A DNA stretch of 64,000 nucleotides from Prosthecodimorpha staleyi (GTDB lineage Bacteria > Pseudomonadota > Alphaproteobacteria > Rhizobiales > Ancalomicrobiaceae). The stretch is from contig NZ_JAHHZF010000014.1 in assembly GCF_018729455.1 (NCBI RefSeq), positions 146,971 to 210,970 of the forward strand, in the 5' to 3' direction. The position numbers were made by a program, and so were the translations under genes. Below the pieces are notes generated by a model that worked only from the letters and a program-made list of their open reading frames with translations, had not been told where the DNA came from and did no database searches. Position 1 is the stretch's first letter, and each line of letters starts with the position of its first letter. Positions 10,386 to 19,510 of the stretch are shown here, in pieces.

Positions 10386-11192
10386 TCAGCGGCCCAGCCG
10401 CTCGAGGCCGACGGTCCGGGCGACGACCAGCATCACCAGGAAGGACAGGCCGATCTCGATCGCCGAAATCGCCGCGATGGCGGGCGTGGAGTCGTTCTGG
10501 ACCAGATAGTAGAGTTCAACCGGCAGCGGACGGCCGCGCACGTCCGATGTGAACAGCGCGACCGTGACGTTGTCGAAGGCCTCGATGAAGGTGAACGCCC
10601 CCGCGGCGAGCAGCGCCGGCCCAAGCTGGGGCAAGGTGACGCGCGCGAAGGTCTCGAGCTTTCCGGCGCCGAGATTGGCCGAAGCCTCGTCGAGCCGCGG
10701 ATCGAGCCCGGCGAGCCGCGCCATAGTGATGCGGATCACGAAGGGCAGGCAGAAGACGGACAGCGCGGCGACCAGCATGGCATTCGACGCCCGGAAGGCG
10801 AAATAGGCGCCGAAGAACAGGCTGGCGATGCCGATGACCATTCCGGGCATCATCTGCGGCGACAGCAGGAACGCATTGAGGGAGGCCTTTCCGGGGAACG
10901 TGCCTCGCACCGCCGCGAAGGCCGCCGGAACGCCGAGCGCCAGGCCGATCAGCGCGACATAGATCGAGATGGTCAGGCTGACCCAGATCGAGTCGGTCAG
11001 CTGCCGATTCTGAAGCAGCGACTGATACCATTTCAGGCTGAAGCCCGAGGGCGGAAACGAAATGTAGGCGCGCGGTTCGAACGATATGGCGATCACGACC
11101 AGGCTTGGCGCGACCAGGAGCAGCAACGCGAAACCGGCAAGCAGGGCGAACAGCGCCGTCCATAGGCGGTCGGACCAGGTCATGGTTCTCAT
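10386..11192 (-). CDS. Polyamine-type ABC transporter permease (PotC type)
   Basis: This 268-residue inner-membrane permease has about six spans and the EAA loop near 183-202 (EASANLGAGKLETFARVTLP). The N-terminal span is followed by a periplasmic SFEPRAYISFPPSGFSLKWY segment typical of PotC-like subunits. I chose ATG 11192, which overlaps the stop of the preceding permease (ATGA), over upstream codons in the same frame. It pairs with the PotB-type permease and the PotA-type ATPase. Confidence 0.91.
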   Translation of the reverse strand: MRTMTWSDRLWTALFALLAGFALLLLVAPSLVVIAISFEPRAYISFPPSGFSLKWYQSLLQNRQLTDSIWVSLTISIYVALIGLALGVPAAFAAVRGTFPGKASLNAFLLSPQMMPGMVIGIASLFFGAYFAFRASNAMLVAALSVFCLPFVIRITMARLAGLDPRLDEASANLGAGKLETFARVTLPQLGPALLAAGAFTFIEAFDNVTVALFTSDVRGRPLPVELYYLVQNDSTPAIAAISAIEIGLSFLVMLVVARTVGLERLGR

Positions 11193-12103
11193 GCGCGCGC
11201 CTCGCTCCACCGATTGATGCGGCTGCCGACCCAGACGATCAGGAAGACGAACGCGAAGGAACTCGACAGGAGAATTGCGGCCAGCACGGCGCCGCGCGTC
11301 CAATCCAGCACCACGACGGTCTGTTCGTAGACCTGCACGGCGAGCGTGGCGTAGTTTCCGCCGCCGAGAAGTTGAGGCACGATGAAGTTCGTGTAGGAGA
11401 TCGCAAAGACCAGGGCAAGGCCGGCGAAGATCGCCGGGACGCTCATCGGCACCACCACCTTAAAGAAAGTCGCGGCCCGGCTGGCACCGAGATTGAACGA
11501 CGCCTCTTCCAGGCGCCGGTCGCGCTCGGCCAGCACGGCGAGCAGGGGCAGGATCATGAACGGCAGGTGGATCTGAGTCATGCCGATGATCACCGCATAG
11601 TCGGTGTTGAGAATGCGCAGCGGCTCGTCGATGACCCCGAGTTGAATGAGCGTGTGGTTTACGATGCCCCGCCGGCCGCCGAGGATCACCAGCCACGCAT
11701 AGGCGCGGACGAGCGCGCTCGTCAGGAGCGGGGAGATGACCGCCACCAGGATCAGGGTGCGCCAGATGCCCTTGGTCTGGCTGTAGAGATAGGCCACCGG
11801 ATAGGCGAGCAGCAGGGTCATGACCGTCGAGATCACAGCCACGTAGAAGCTCCGCCAGGTCAGGCGCCAGACCAGGGTGTCGTTGAGAGCCGCCCAGAGC
11901 GGCTCGAGCGTGAAGCTATCGCCCACGATCCGCCCCCGCTCGATGGTGACGAAGCCGAAGGCGAGCAGCGTCAGCATGGGCAGAACCAGAAAGACGACCA
12001 GGAACAGCACCGCCGGCAGGGCGGGCCAGAAACCGCCGCCGTGCAGCAGGCGCCGGACGAGGCGGCCGGGGCGCCGGCCGGGCGTGATCGCGGCTGCGGT
12101 CAT
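11189..12103 (-). CDS. Polyamine-type ABC transporter permease (PotB type)
   Basis: This 304-residue permease has a long first span near 25-50 and five further spans. The EAA-like loop is near 208-230 (EASFNLGASRAATFFKVVVP). Its ATG overlaps the ATPase stop upstream, and its own stop overlaps the PotC-type gene, so the three are translationally coupled. The family moves polyamines, iron, phosphonates or sugar-amines; the operon context favours an amine-containing sugar. Confidence 0.91.
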   Translation of the reverse strand: MTAAAITPGRRPGRLVRRLLHGGGFWPALPAVLFLVVFLVLPMLTLLAFGFVTIERGRIVGDSFTLEPLWAALNDTLVWRLTWRSFYVAVISTVMTLLLAYPVAYLYSQTKGIWRTLILVAVISPLLTSALVRAYAWLVILGGRRGIVNHTLIQLGVIDEPLRILNTDYAVIIGMTQIHLPFMILPLLAVLAERDRRLEEASFNLGASRAATFFKVVVPMSVPAIFAGLALVFAISYTNFIVPQLLGGGNYATLAVQVYEQTVVVLDWTRGAVLAAILLSSSFAFVFLIVWVGSRINRWSEARA

Positions 12104-13158
12104 GCGGCCCCCCGCTCGATGACCCGGCACGCGGCCGGATCGATGACGCCGATCGACACCGGACTTCCCGCCGCGAGCGGCACTTCGCCGGACCGGCGGC
12201 CGACCGTGACGCGCAACGGCTCGGGGAAGCCTGCATCCACTTCGTATTCGATCGTCGGACCCTGGGCGATGGCGAACAGAACCGTGCCGGGCGGTCCGGA
12301 TTGTCCGGTGCCCGGGTCGATCCGGCCTGCCGCAAGCGTCAGGTTCTCGGGCCGCACGATCAGGTCCGCCGGGCCATCGGGCCGTTCGGCGACGACCGCC
12401 GGAAAGCCGACCACGGCGCCGGCTCGCAATCCGACCGGAAGGATGTTGGCGCGGCCGATGAAGGTTGCGACGAACGGGTTGGCAGGGCGGTCGTAGATCG
12501 CGAGCGGCGGTGCGACCTGCTCGAAGGTGCCGGCGCGCATGACCGCCACCTGATCGGACAGCATCATCGCCTCGCTCTGGTCGTGGGTCACGAAGATCGA
12601 GGTGATGCCGAGCCGCTCGATCAGCTTGCGCAGTTCGGTCTGCATCGACAGCCGGAGCTTGGCGTCGAGCGCATTGAAGGGTTCGTCGAGGAGCAGCACG
12701 TCCGGCTCCAGCACGAGCACGCGGGCGATGGCGACCCGCTGCTGCTGTCCGCCGGACAATTGTGCCGGATAGCGGTCGCCGAGCGGACCGAGCGAGACGG
12801 TCTGGAGCGCCCGCGCGACGCGTTCCTTGATTTCGGGTGCCGGCCTGCGGCGCACCTTGAGCCCATAGGCGACATTCTCGGCGACGGTCAGATGCGGGAA
12901 CAGGGCGTAGTTCTGGAACACGTAGCCGACGCTGCGCCGGTTCGGGGGCAGGGCCGTGATGTCGATGCCTCCGACCAGGACACGGCCGGCATCGGGCTCG
13001 ACGAAGCCCGCCAGCGTTCGCAGCAAGGTCGTCTTGCCGCAGCCGGACGGCCCGAGCAGGGTCATCACCTGGCCCTTCTCGACGGACAGCGAGCATCCGT
13101 CGAGCACGCGAACGTCGCCGTAGCTTTTGGTGATCGACTCCATGACGATGTGCGGCAT
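12100..13158 (-). CDS. ABC transporter ATP-binding protein (PotA/FbpC type)
   Basis: This 352-residue ATPase has Walker A GPSGCGKTT near 35-43, the Q-loop VFQNYALFPHLTV near 84-96, signature LSGGQQQR near 136-143 and Walker B VLLLDEP near 156-162. A C-terminal TOBE/MOI-like domain (about 245-352) is normal for PotA, FbpC and UgpC relatives. I chose ATG 13158; a second ATG at 13143 is also possible. It drives the two permeases that follow. Confidence 0.92.
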   Translation of the reverse strand: MPHIVMESITKSYGDVRVLDGCSLSVEKGQVMTLLGPSGCGKTTLLRTLAGFVEPDAGRVLVGGIDITALPPNRRSVGYVFQNYALFPHLTVAENVAYGLKVRRRPAPEIKERVARALQTVSLGPLGDRYPAQLSGGQQQRVAIARVLVLEPDVLLLDEPFNALDAKLRLSMQTELRKLIERLGITSIFVTHDQSEAMMLSDQVAVMRAGTFEQVAPPLAIYDRPANPFVATFIGRANILPVGLRAGAVVGFPAVVAERPDGPADLIVRPENLTLAAGRIDPGTGQSGPPGTVLFAIAQGPTIEYEVDAGFPEPLRVTVGRRSGEVPLAAGSPVSIGVIDPAACRVIERGAA

Positions 13159-13166
13159 TGTCGGGC

Positions 13167-14042
13167 TCAATGGGTTGTAGCGTGAGACGGGAAGGGGGGC
13201 ACGTCGAGCCCCAAGGCGGAGGGGCCGACGCCGGCAACCGCCGCGGCTCCGACCCGGACGGCGACACGGCACGCCGCATCGAGCGCGTCGCCCGCCGCGA
13301 TGCGGGCGGCGAGGGCCCCGACCGTCGCGTCACCGGCCCCGGTCGGGTCGCGTACGGTGGTGGATGGTGGTGCGACGGTGACCACGCGGGTGTCGCCGGC
13401 CCGGCAATAGGCGAGCCCGGCGCTGCCGCGTTTCTGGACGATGTCGCAGCCGCGCGATGCCAGCGCGACGACGGCCGCGTCGTCCGCCACATCCGGGAGC
13501 AGGAGCGCGGTTTCCTCGCGGCTCGGTGCGAACAGGCGGAGGCGGGGCAGGAGTTCGAGACAGTCGGCCGGTCCGGCCGACGCGAAGGCTTCGCTGGTAT
13601 CGGCGACCGCCGGACAGCCGAGCCCGGCCAGGATTCCGGCGGCGTGCCCTGGCGGCATCGGGCACAGCACGGCGATGTCGGCGGCCGGGCCCTCGACGGG
13701 CGGACGCAAGGCCGCCGTGCGTTCCCACCACAAGGCCTCGCCATAGTGGCTCGACGATCGGTCGCCGCCGGATGCATGCCGGATGCGGGCGCGCCGGGTC
13801 GGTCCGGAGGCCGGCCGGATCCAAGCGACATCGATGCCGATGCCGGCCAGGGCCGCGATCCATGCCGTCGGATAGTCATCGCCCCGGCATGCGACGATCG
13901 CCGCTTCCGCGCCCGCCATCCTGGCACCGAGCGCCCCATAGAGCGCGGCACCGCCGGCAACCGCATCGGAACGAACGCCCGGGGCGACGATGTCGTCGAT
14001 GGAGAGATAGCCGTAGAGGACGACCTTCGGCATGGCTTTCAC
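13167..14042 (-). CDS. PfkB family carbohydrate kinase (first copy in operon)
   Basis: This 291-residue ribokinase-fold protein has the catalytic motif DPTGAGDATVGAL near 236-248 and an N-terminal GGAALYGALGARMAG segment near 30-44. It is shorter than, and clearly different from, the kinase at 8196-9230, so the two may handle different substrates. It lies between the SIS gene (touching at 14042) and the ATPase gene (8 bases away). A sugar or fructosamine kinase is the best guess; specificity is not visible. Confidence 0.87.
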   Translation of the reverse strand: MKAMPKVVLYGYLSIDDIVAPGVRSDAVAGGAALYGALGARMAGAEAAIVACRGDDYPTAWIAALAGIGIDVAWIRPASGPTRRARIRHASGGDRSSSHYGEALWWERTAALRPPVEGPAADIAVLCPMPPGHAAGILAGLGCPAVADTSEAFASAGPADCLELLPRLRLFAPSREETALLLPDVADDAAVVALASRGCDIVQKRGSAGLAYCRAGDTRVVTVAPPSTTVRDPTGAGDATVGALAARIAAGDALDAACRVAVRVGAAAVAGVGPSALGLDVPPFPSHATTH

Positions 14043-15136
14043 TATTGCCCCGTGCCGATCAGCGATCGCCGGGTCAGCATGCGGCTGACCGTGAAGCGCG
14101 CTTCGTCCGCCTTGAGATGCAGACGGGTGTTCGGGTCGAGCCCGCTCGCCTCGGCCATCCGGTAGGCGAGCCGTTGGAGCGGTATCGGCGTGACCAGCGG
14201 GGCGAGCGACACCGGGACGGCCGGCAAGGTGATGCGATGCGCTGCGGAGGCGACCGGGGTCGCTTCGGTGTCGATCGCCAAGGTCGACACGCCGAGCCGC
14301 GTCAGTGCCGAGCAGGACGCATCGGCATATTCGGCCAATGCCGGATCGGCCGCGACGACAACGACCAGATCGGTGACCGGCATCGCCCAGTACTGGCTAT
14401 GGGCGAATTCCTCCAGATCGCCGGACCAGACGGGCAAGCGCGTCAGTTCGACGAATTTCGCCGCTCCGTAGCGCGTGGTTCCGCGGTCCGCGCCGGCCGA
14501 GAGAATGCGGATGCCGGTCGGGACGGGCGTGCCCAGACGGGGCAGGATCGCGGATGCGGCGGGCTCGGCCGCAGCCTGCGCATCGGCGATCCGCACCAGG
14601 TCGATCCGGTCCGAGGCCCCCGCGGCACCGGCGGCCAGAAGCATCAGTGCCAACAGGGTGGCGGTATAGCTCGCCGTGCCGCACAGAAACGGCGCGATAT
14701 CCGGGAGATCCAGCGAGACCTTGCGGGTTGCGATTTCGCCGAGCCGTCCGCCGCTGCCGTTGACGAGTGCCAGGAGCGGAACGCCGGCTGCCGCGACCGC
14801 GCGCGCCGCCTCGACCGTCCGGTCGACATTGCCCGACATGGAGATGCAGACGATCCGATCGTCGGGACGCAGGCGGCCGGCCGACAGCACGAGATCGAGG
14901 GCCCCGATCGCCCGCCAGTCGAGCCCGAGCTCCGCCGCTCGGTGTGTTGCGGCCTCCGCCGCGAACACGCCGTCGCCGCAGCCGGCCACGAACACCCGGC
15001 CACGCGGGCCGGGTGCCAGCACGTCGCGGCCGAGCGCCGCGAATGCGTCTGCCCGCGCGCCCAGGCTGCGCAGGACATCGGGCTGGCGCGCGATGTCGCG
15101 AAGCATGGGCGGCGTGCTTTCCGAGGCCGTGGTCAT
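14042..15136 (-). CDS. SIS domain protein (sugar isomerase/deglycase-like, first copy)
   Basis: This 364-residue double-SIS protein has phosphosugar loops VFVAGCGDGVFAAE near 48-61 and SMSGNVDRT near 99-107. Its C-terminal half carries the second SIS fold (ILSAGADRGTTRYGAAKFVELT). Its start overlaps the stop of the binding-protein gene (ATGA), and its stop touches the kinase gene. With that kinase it forms a kinase-SIS pair like FrlD-FrlB of fructoselysine breakdown; that comparison is family knowledge, not proof of substrate. Confidence 0.87.
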   Translation of the reverse strand: MTTASESTPPMLRDIARQPDVLRSLGARADAFAALGRDVLAPGPRGRVFVAGCGDGVFAAEAATHRAAELGLDWRAIGALDLVLSAGRLRPDDRIVCISMSGNVDRTVEAARAVAAAGVPLLALVNGSGGRLGEIATRKVSLDLPDIAPFLCGTASYTATLLALMLLAAGAAGASDRIDLVRIADAQAAAEPAASAILPRLGTPVPTGIRILSAGADRGTTRYGAAKFVELTRLPVWSGDLEEFAHSQYWAMPVTDLVVVVAADPALAEYADASCSALTRLGVSTLAIDTEATPVASAAHRITLPAVPVSLAPLVTPIPLQRLAYRMAEASGLDPNTRLHLKADEARFTVSRMLTRRSLIGTGQ

Positions 15137-16173
15137 GATGCAAACAGCCGATCGAACTGCTCGACGATCTTGCCGCGCTGCGGAGCGATCTTGCTCCAGT
15201 CGACGGACTGCAGCTTCGAGATTTCGGCAGGGGTCGAAGGCGTGTAGGACTTGGCGGCCTCCGGCACCGTGACGCCGCGGACGGTCGGGCCGAAGAAGTA
15301 TGGCGCGTTGGCGGCGAACTGCTGGTATTCGGGCGACAGGATCTCGTTCATCCACGCGTTCACCAGGTCCGGTTCGCGCGTCTTGGCGATGGCCGACATG
15401 AACGAGATGATGGCGACCGGACCCGGATCGGGCTGGACGAACTTGATCGGCAGGCCCTTGGCGGCGGCACCGGCGGCATCGTTGTTCCAGATCGGGGCGA
15501 GGGCGATCTCCTCGCGCTCCAGCATCTGGATCAGCGCGGTCGGCGAGCGGCCGACCATGGGCTTCAGGTCCTGCAGCTTGGCCCAACCCGGCTCCAGGTT
15601 GTCCTCGGAACCGCCGTAAATCTTGGCCGCGATCGCCAGAACGCCGAGGCCGAGATTCGAGGAGGCGCGCGGGATGGCCACCTTGCCGCGGTATTCCGGG
15701 TTCCACAGGTCGGCCCAGCTCTTCGGCACCGTCTTGAGGAGCTTCTCGTTATAGGCGATGCCGATCAGCGAATAGCTCGCCGGCACGCCGAAGCCGCCCG
15801 ACTTGGCCATCAGTTCGGGGACGACGTTCGCGGCGTTCGGCACCTTCGACGGGTCGAGCTTCAGGATATAGCCTTCGCGCTGCGCGGTCAGGTGCGGCGG
15901 CTCGCCGTTGGGCATCGCGTCGAAGGGCGAGAAGCCCTGCGCGGCCTTGATCTGCGCCACGATGTCCTGGCTCTCGCTCGGCACGAGCCGGATGCGCAGG
16001 CCAGGGTGTTTCGCCTCCATCTTGCGCGCGAGCCACTGGTGCGGCTCCTGCAGCTGGCCGGCGAAGGAGACGATCACCAGCTCCTTTGCGCCCTGGGCTC
16101 GGACGATGGAAGGGAGAGCGAGCGTGGCGCCTGCGCCGGCGAGAAGGGTCCTGCGGGTGAATGCGGTCGACAT
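15133..16173 (-). CDS. ABC transporter substrate-binding protein (PotD-like), copy 1
   Basis: This 346-residue periplasmic protein has a twin-arginine-like signal peptide (TRRTLLAGAGATLALPSIVRA, cleavage about residue 26). The mature part has the family 1 spermidine/putrescine/iron-type lobe pattern (VIVSFAGQLQEPHQW). It shares long stretches with the protein encoded at 16208-17251, including QDIVAQIKA, QGFSPFDAMPN, PYFFGPT, RGVTVPEAA and YTPSTPAE, so the two are tandem duplicates. It overlaps the SIS gene downstream. Confidence 0.9.
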   Translation of the reverse strand: MSTAFTRRTLLAGAGATLALPSIVRAQGAKELVIVSFAGQLQEPHQWLARKMEAKHPGLRIRLVPSESQDIVAQIKAAQGFSPFDAMPNGEPPHLTAQREGYILKLDPSKVPNAANVVPELMAKSGGFGVPASYSLIGIAYNEKLLKTVPKSWADLWNPEYRGKVAIPRASSNLGLGVLAIAAKIYGGSEDNLEPGWAKLQDLKPMVGRSPTALIQMLEREEIALAPIWNNDAAGAAAKGLPIKFVQPDPGPVAIISFMSAIAKTREPDLVNAWMNEILSPEYQQFAANAPYFFGPTVRGVTVPEAAKSYTPSTPAEISKLQSVDWSKIAPQRGKIVEQFDRLFAS

Positions 16174-16207
16174 GGCGGATCTCCGGTTGGGTTGGTCTGG
16201 CGATCGT

Positions 16208-17251
16208 TCAGATTGCGAAGGTGCGGTCGAAGCGTTCGACCAGACCGCCGCGCTGGGGCGCGATCTTCGGCCAGTCGATCGTCTGCAGGGCGAGCACCTC
16301 GGCCGGGGTCGAGGGCGTATAGGGGCGCGCGGCTTCCGGTACGGTGACGCCGCGAATGGTCGGGCCGAAGAAGTAAGGGGCGCCGGCGGCGCGGGCCTGG
16401 TATTCGGGGGTCAGGATGCCGTCGAGCCACTCGGCGATCAGGTCCGGATTCTGGGACCGGGCAATGCCGGAGAAGAACGACAGGATGGCGATGGCGCCGG
16501 GCGTCGGCATCACGAAGCGGATCGGCAGGCCCTTTTCGGCGGCCGAGGCGGTGTTGTTGTTCCAGAGCGGCGCGATCGCGATTTCCTCGCGCTCGAGCAT
16601 CTGGGTCAGAATGGCCGGCGACCGGGCCGCCTTCGGCTCCAGCGCCCGCAGTTTCTCCCAGCCGATGTCGAGCGCGGTTTCCGACCCGCCGAAGCTCTTG
16701 GCCGCAATGGCGAGCGTGGCGAGGCCGAGATTGGACGAGGTCCGCGCGATGCCGACCTTGCCGCGCAGGTCCGGGCGCCACAGGTCGGCCCAGGACTTCG
16801 GCGGGTCCTTGATCAACTGGCTGTTATAGGCGATGCCGATCAGAGAATAGGTCGCCGGAACGCCGAAACCCTGAGATTTGGCAAGCAGTTCCGGGAAGAC
16901 GTTGCCGAGATTCTTCAGCTTCGCGTCGTCCCGCCTGGCGATGTAGCCCTCCGTCATCGCGGTGATGTGCGGCGGCTCGTCGTTCGGCATGGCGTCGAAG
17001 GGGGAGAAGCCCTGTCCCGCCTTGATCTGGGCGACGATATCCTGGCTGTCGGACGGCACCAGCCGGACGCGCAGGCCCGGGTGCCGGGTCTCCATCTGGT
17101 CGGCCAGCCAGCGATGCGGCTCGGAAAGCCGGCCCGGATAGCTCACCACGACGAATTCGCGGGCCTGCTGAGATCGAGCGATCGACGGCGCTGCGAGTGC
17201 GGCCGCCGAGGCCGCGGCGACGAATGTCCTGCGGGTGATGGATTGCGACAC
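16208..17251 (-). CDS. ABC transporter substrate-binding protein (PotD-like), copy 2
   Basis: This 347-residue binding protein is the sister of copy 1 and the first gene of the operon. I chose a GTG start at 17251 because a strong GAGGGGG ribosome site precedes it at proper spacing; the longer ORF from 17308 has no such site. A twin-arginine-like signal (TRRTFVAAASAAALAAPSIA) covers residues 5-24. The ligand-contact stretches shared with copy 1 suggest both feed the same permease with related ligands. Confidence 0.89.
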   Translation of the reverse strand: MSQSITRRTFVAAASAAALAAPSIARSQQAREFVVVSYPGRLSEPHRWLADQMETRHPGLRVRLVPSDSQDIVAQIKAGQGFSPFDAMPNDEPPHITAMTEGYIARRDDAKLKNLGNVFPELLAKSQGFGVPATYSLIGIAYNSQLIKDPPKSWADLWRPDLRGKVGIARTSSNLGLATLAIAAKSFGGSETALDIGWEKLRALEPKAARSPAILTQMLEREEIAIAPLWNNNTASAAEKGLPIRFVMPTPGAIAILSFFSGIARSQNPDLIAEWLDGILTPEYQARAAGAPYFFGPTIRGVTVPEAARPYTPSTPAEVLALQTIDWPKIAPQRGGLVERFDRTFAI

Positions 17252-17647
17252 GGGTGAGACCCCCTCGATGAACAGCGAAGGACGGCCTGCAGATGGCGGA
17301 TCGCGCATGGAGGGACGAACGGGACGTCAGTCCCCGGAACGTGCCGATGAGGGCGTCTTGATGCCGTCGCGCTTCCGCCGCCCTCAGGCAGCGAACCGAC
17401 CCGGCGAAACGGGCGCCGGGGTCGAGGTCAGACGGTCGTTCGGTTGGCGGCCTTCAGCCCAGCGACGAAGCTGCGGCAGGAATGCGATCGCGCGGCCCAC
17501 GCACGCCGCGAGCGGCGCATGCGTTTGAAGCGGGGCGTCTGAGGCGACGATCGGTCCATGGGCGATTGTTGTCAGGATGGTCCCCCTTGCGCAAGACCGA
17601 TCTTTCGGCAGAGCTTGCCCGCTCGATGATCAATCACCGAGGACGCC
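17252..17647. promoter_or_regulatory. Divergent intergenic region between importer operon and amidohydrolase
   Basis: This 396-base gap separates two genes transcribed away from each other and should hold both promoters. It contains a bulged stem-loop at 17397-17424 (CGACCCGGCG with a loop of 7), the inverted arms GATCGGTC (17549-17556) and GACCGATC (17595-17602), and the 10-base palindrome CTTGCGCAAG (17586-17595). No convincing small gene was seen. The operator role is inferred from position. Confidence 0.4.
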
Positions 17648-19186
17648 ATGACCGAGCTCATCATCGCCGCCGACCATGTCCTCGAGGGGTTCGGTCCCGA
17701 CGGAACGCCGATCCTGCATCGGGACGCGGCGATTCTCGCGCGGGACGGCAAGGTCGCGGAGATCGGCGCCGCCGCCGACATCCGGCGGGCCCATCCGACG
17801 GCGCCGGTGATCGGAGGGGCCGGACGGGTGGTCGTGCCCGGTTTCGTCAACGCGCACCATCATGTCGGGCTGACGCCGTTCCAGCTCGGCTCGCCGGATC
17901 ATCCGCTCGAACTCTGGTTCGCCTCGCGCCTCGCCCTGCGCGATGTCGATCTCAGGCTCGACACGCTCTTTTCTGCCTTCGAGATGCTCGCGAGCGGCGT
18001 CACGACGGTCCAGCATCTGCACAGCCGGGCGGCCGGAAACCCGGATCAGGTGGTGGCCGCCGGCTGCAAGGTCATGGACGCCTACCGGGAGGTCGGCATG
18101 CGCGCCTCCTATTCGATGGCGCTGCGCGACCAGAACCGGCTCGTCTACGCGGACGACGCGGTCTTCACCGCCGGCCTGCCCGAGGCCCTCAGGCCCGCCA
18201 TGGCTGCCTATTTCGAGCGCTTCACCATTCCGCTCGCCGACCAGCTCGCGATCTTCGAGGCCCTGCGGCAGAGCGCTGTGGGCACGGAGCGGATCGCCGT
18301 GCAGGTCGCGCCCGCGAACCTGCATTGGCTGACCGACGCCGCGCTCGAGGCATCGGCCGATCTGTCGCGGCGCCACGATCTGCCCATCCACATGCACGTG
18401 CTCGAGACCCCCTACCAGAAGGAATACGCCGCGCGCCGCACCGGCGGCTCGGCCATCGCCTATCTGGATCGCTTCGGGCTGGTCGGACCGCGCTTCACCG
18501 TCGGGCACGGCGTCTGGATTAGCGAGGCCGATATCGAGCTTTGCGCGCATGCCGGCGCTCATGTCTGCCACAACTGCTCGTCCAATTTCCGGCTGAAGAG
18601 TGGTATCGCCCCCGTCAACCGGTTCCTCGCCCAGGGCATTCCGGTCGCCATCGGCATCGACGAGGCCGGGATCAACGACGACCGCGACATGCTGCAGGAA
18701 ATGCGGCTCGTGCTGCGCGCCCACCGCGAGCCCGGCATCGACGCACCCCACCCGACCTCCGCGCAGGTCATGAGAATGGCGACCGAGCATGGTGCGGCGA
18801 CGACGCCCTTCGCCGGTCGGATCGGTCGGCTCTCGCCGGGCTTCGAGGCCGATCTGGTGATGTTCGACTGGGACGGAGTGACCTGGCCCTATCAGGACGA
18901 AACCATGCCGCTGGTCGACGTGCTGGTCCATCGCGCCCGCACGGCCGCGGTCAAGACCGTGATGGTCGCGGGCGAAGTCGTGTTCGCGGACGGAGCGTTC
19001 ACGCGGATCAGCCGGGAGGCCGTGCTGGAGGACATCGCCGCCGCGCTGTCGCGCCCGCGCACGTCGCAGGAACTGGAGCGGATCGAACTGTCCAGGGCAG
19101 TGCTGCCGCATGTGCGCCGCTTCTATGACGGCTGGCTCGCCGGCGAGGCCCCCGAGCCCTTCTACCGGCCCAACGCGGCTCGGTGA
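17648..19186 (+). CDS. Amidohydrolase family protein (TrzN/AtzB or 8-oxoguanine deaminase-like)
   Basis: This 512-residue metal-dependent hydrolase of the cytosine-deaminase/TrzN group probably deaminates or dechlorinates a nitrogen heterocycle. Metal and catalytic residues are visible: NAHHHVG near 69-75, HMHVLE near 247-252, TVGHGVW near 285-291 and the aspartate in GIDEAGIND near 337-345. A GAGG ribosome site lies 6-7 bases before ATG. The C-terminal composite domain returns at VMVAGEVVF. It is divergent from the importer operon, with which it may share a regulator. The exact substrate is open. Confidence 0.85.
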   Translation: MTELIIAADHVLEGFGPDGTPILHRDAAILARDGKVAEIGAAADIRRAHPTAPVIGGAGRVVVPGFVNAHHHVGLTPFQLGSPDHPLELWFASRLALRDVDLRLDTLFSAFEMLASGVTTVQHLHSRAAGNPDQVVAAGCKVMDAYREVGMRASYSMALRDQNRLVYADDAVFTAGLPEALRPAMAAYFERFTIPLADQLAIFEALRQSAVGTERIAVQVAPANLHWLTDAALEASADLSRRHDLPIHMHVLETPYQKEYAARRTGGSAIAYLDRFGLVGPRFTVGHGVWISEADIELCAHAGAHVCHNCSSNFRLKSGIAPVNRFLAQGIPVAIGIDEAGINDDRDMLQEMRLVLRAHREPGIDAPHPTSAQVMRMATEHGAATTPFAGRIGRLSPGFEADLVMFDWDGVTWPYQDETMPLVDVLVHRARTAAVKTVMVAGEVVFADGAFTRISREAVLEDIAAALSRPRTSQELERIELSRAVLPHVRRFYDGWLAGEAPEPFYRPNAAR

Positions 19187-19510
19187 ATGACGGGCCGACG
19201 GCGCCCAGGCGCAAGCGTCGTTTGGCCGTCGAGCCGGGACGCTTCCGGACTGGCGCAGATCCTCCGGCAAATGCCGGCGGAACCCGCCAGACCTTCCAGG
19301 CCGACACCTTCGGGGCCGACACCTTCGGAGCCGAAGCTGTCGGGGACGAAGCTGTCGGGGACGGGCGCCGGGTCAACGACATCGTCGAGCCGGATGCGCG
19401 GCGCCGCCGCCCCGTCTATACGCCAGACGCTCGGACGGGAGTCCTTCAGAAAGCGGCAGTTCCTGCGATCCACCCGGCCGATCCGTTGCCTCTCCTTCGC
19501 CCTTCGATGT
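19187..19510. other. Convergent intergenic region with no supported gene
   Basis: This 324-base stretch lies between the stop of the plus-strand amidohydrolase and the stop of the minus-strand SMP-30/isochorismatase gene. Open frames cross it on both strands but none looks like a protein. Its only clear feature is the short tandem repeat at 19301-19360. No classical terminator with a T-run was seen. Confidence 0.5.
19301..19360. repeat. Tandem 15-bp repeat, four degenerate units
   Basis: Four consecutive 15-base units are visible: GCCGACACCTTCGGG, GCCGACACCTTCGGA, GCCGAAGCTGTCGGG and GACGAAGCTGTCGGG. The first two differ by one base, as if recently duplicated. They lie in the convergent intergenic region, so they are unlikely to code. 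Confidence 0.75.
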
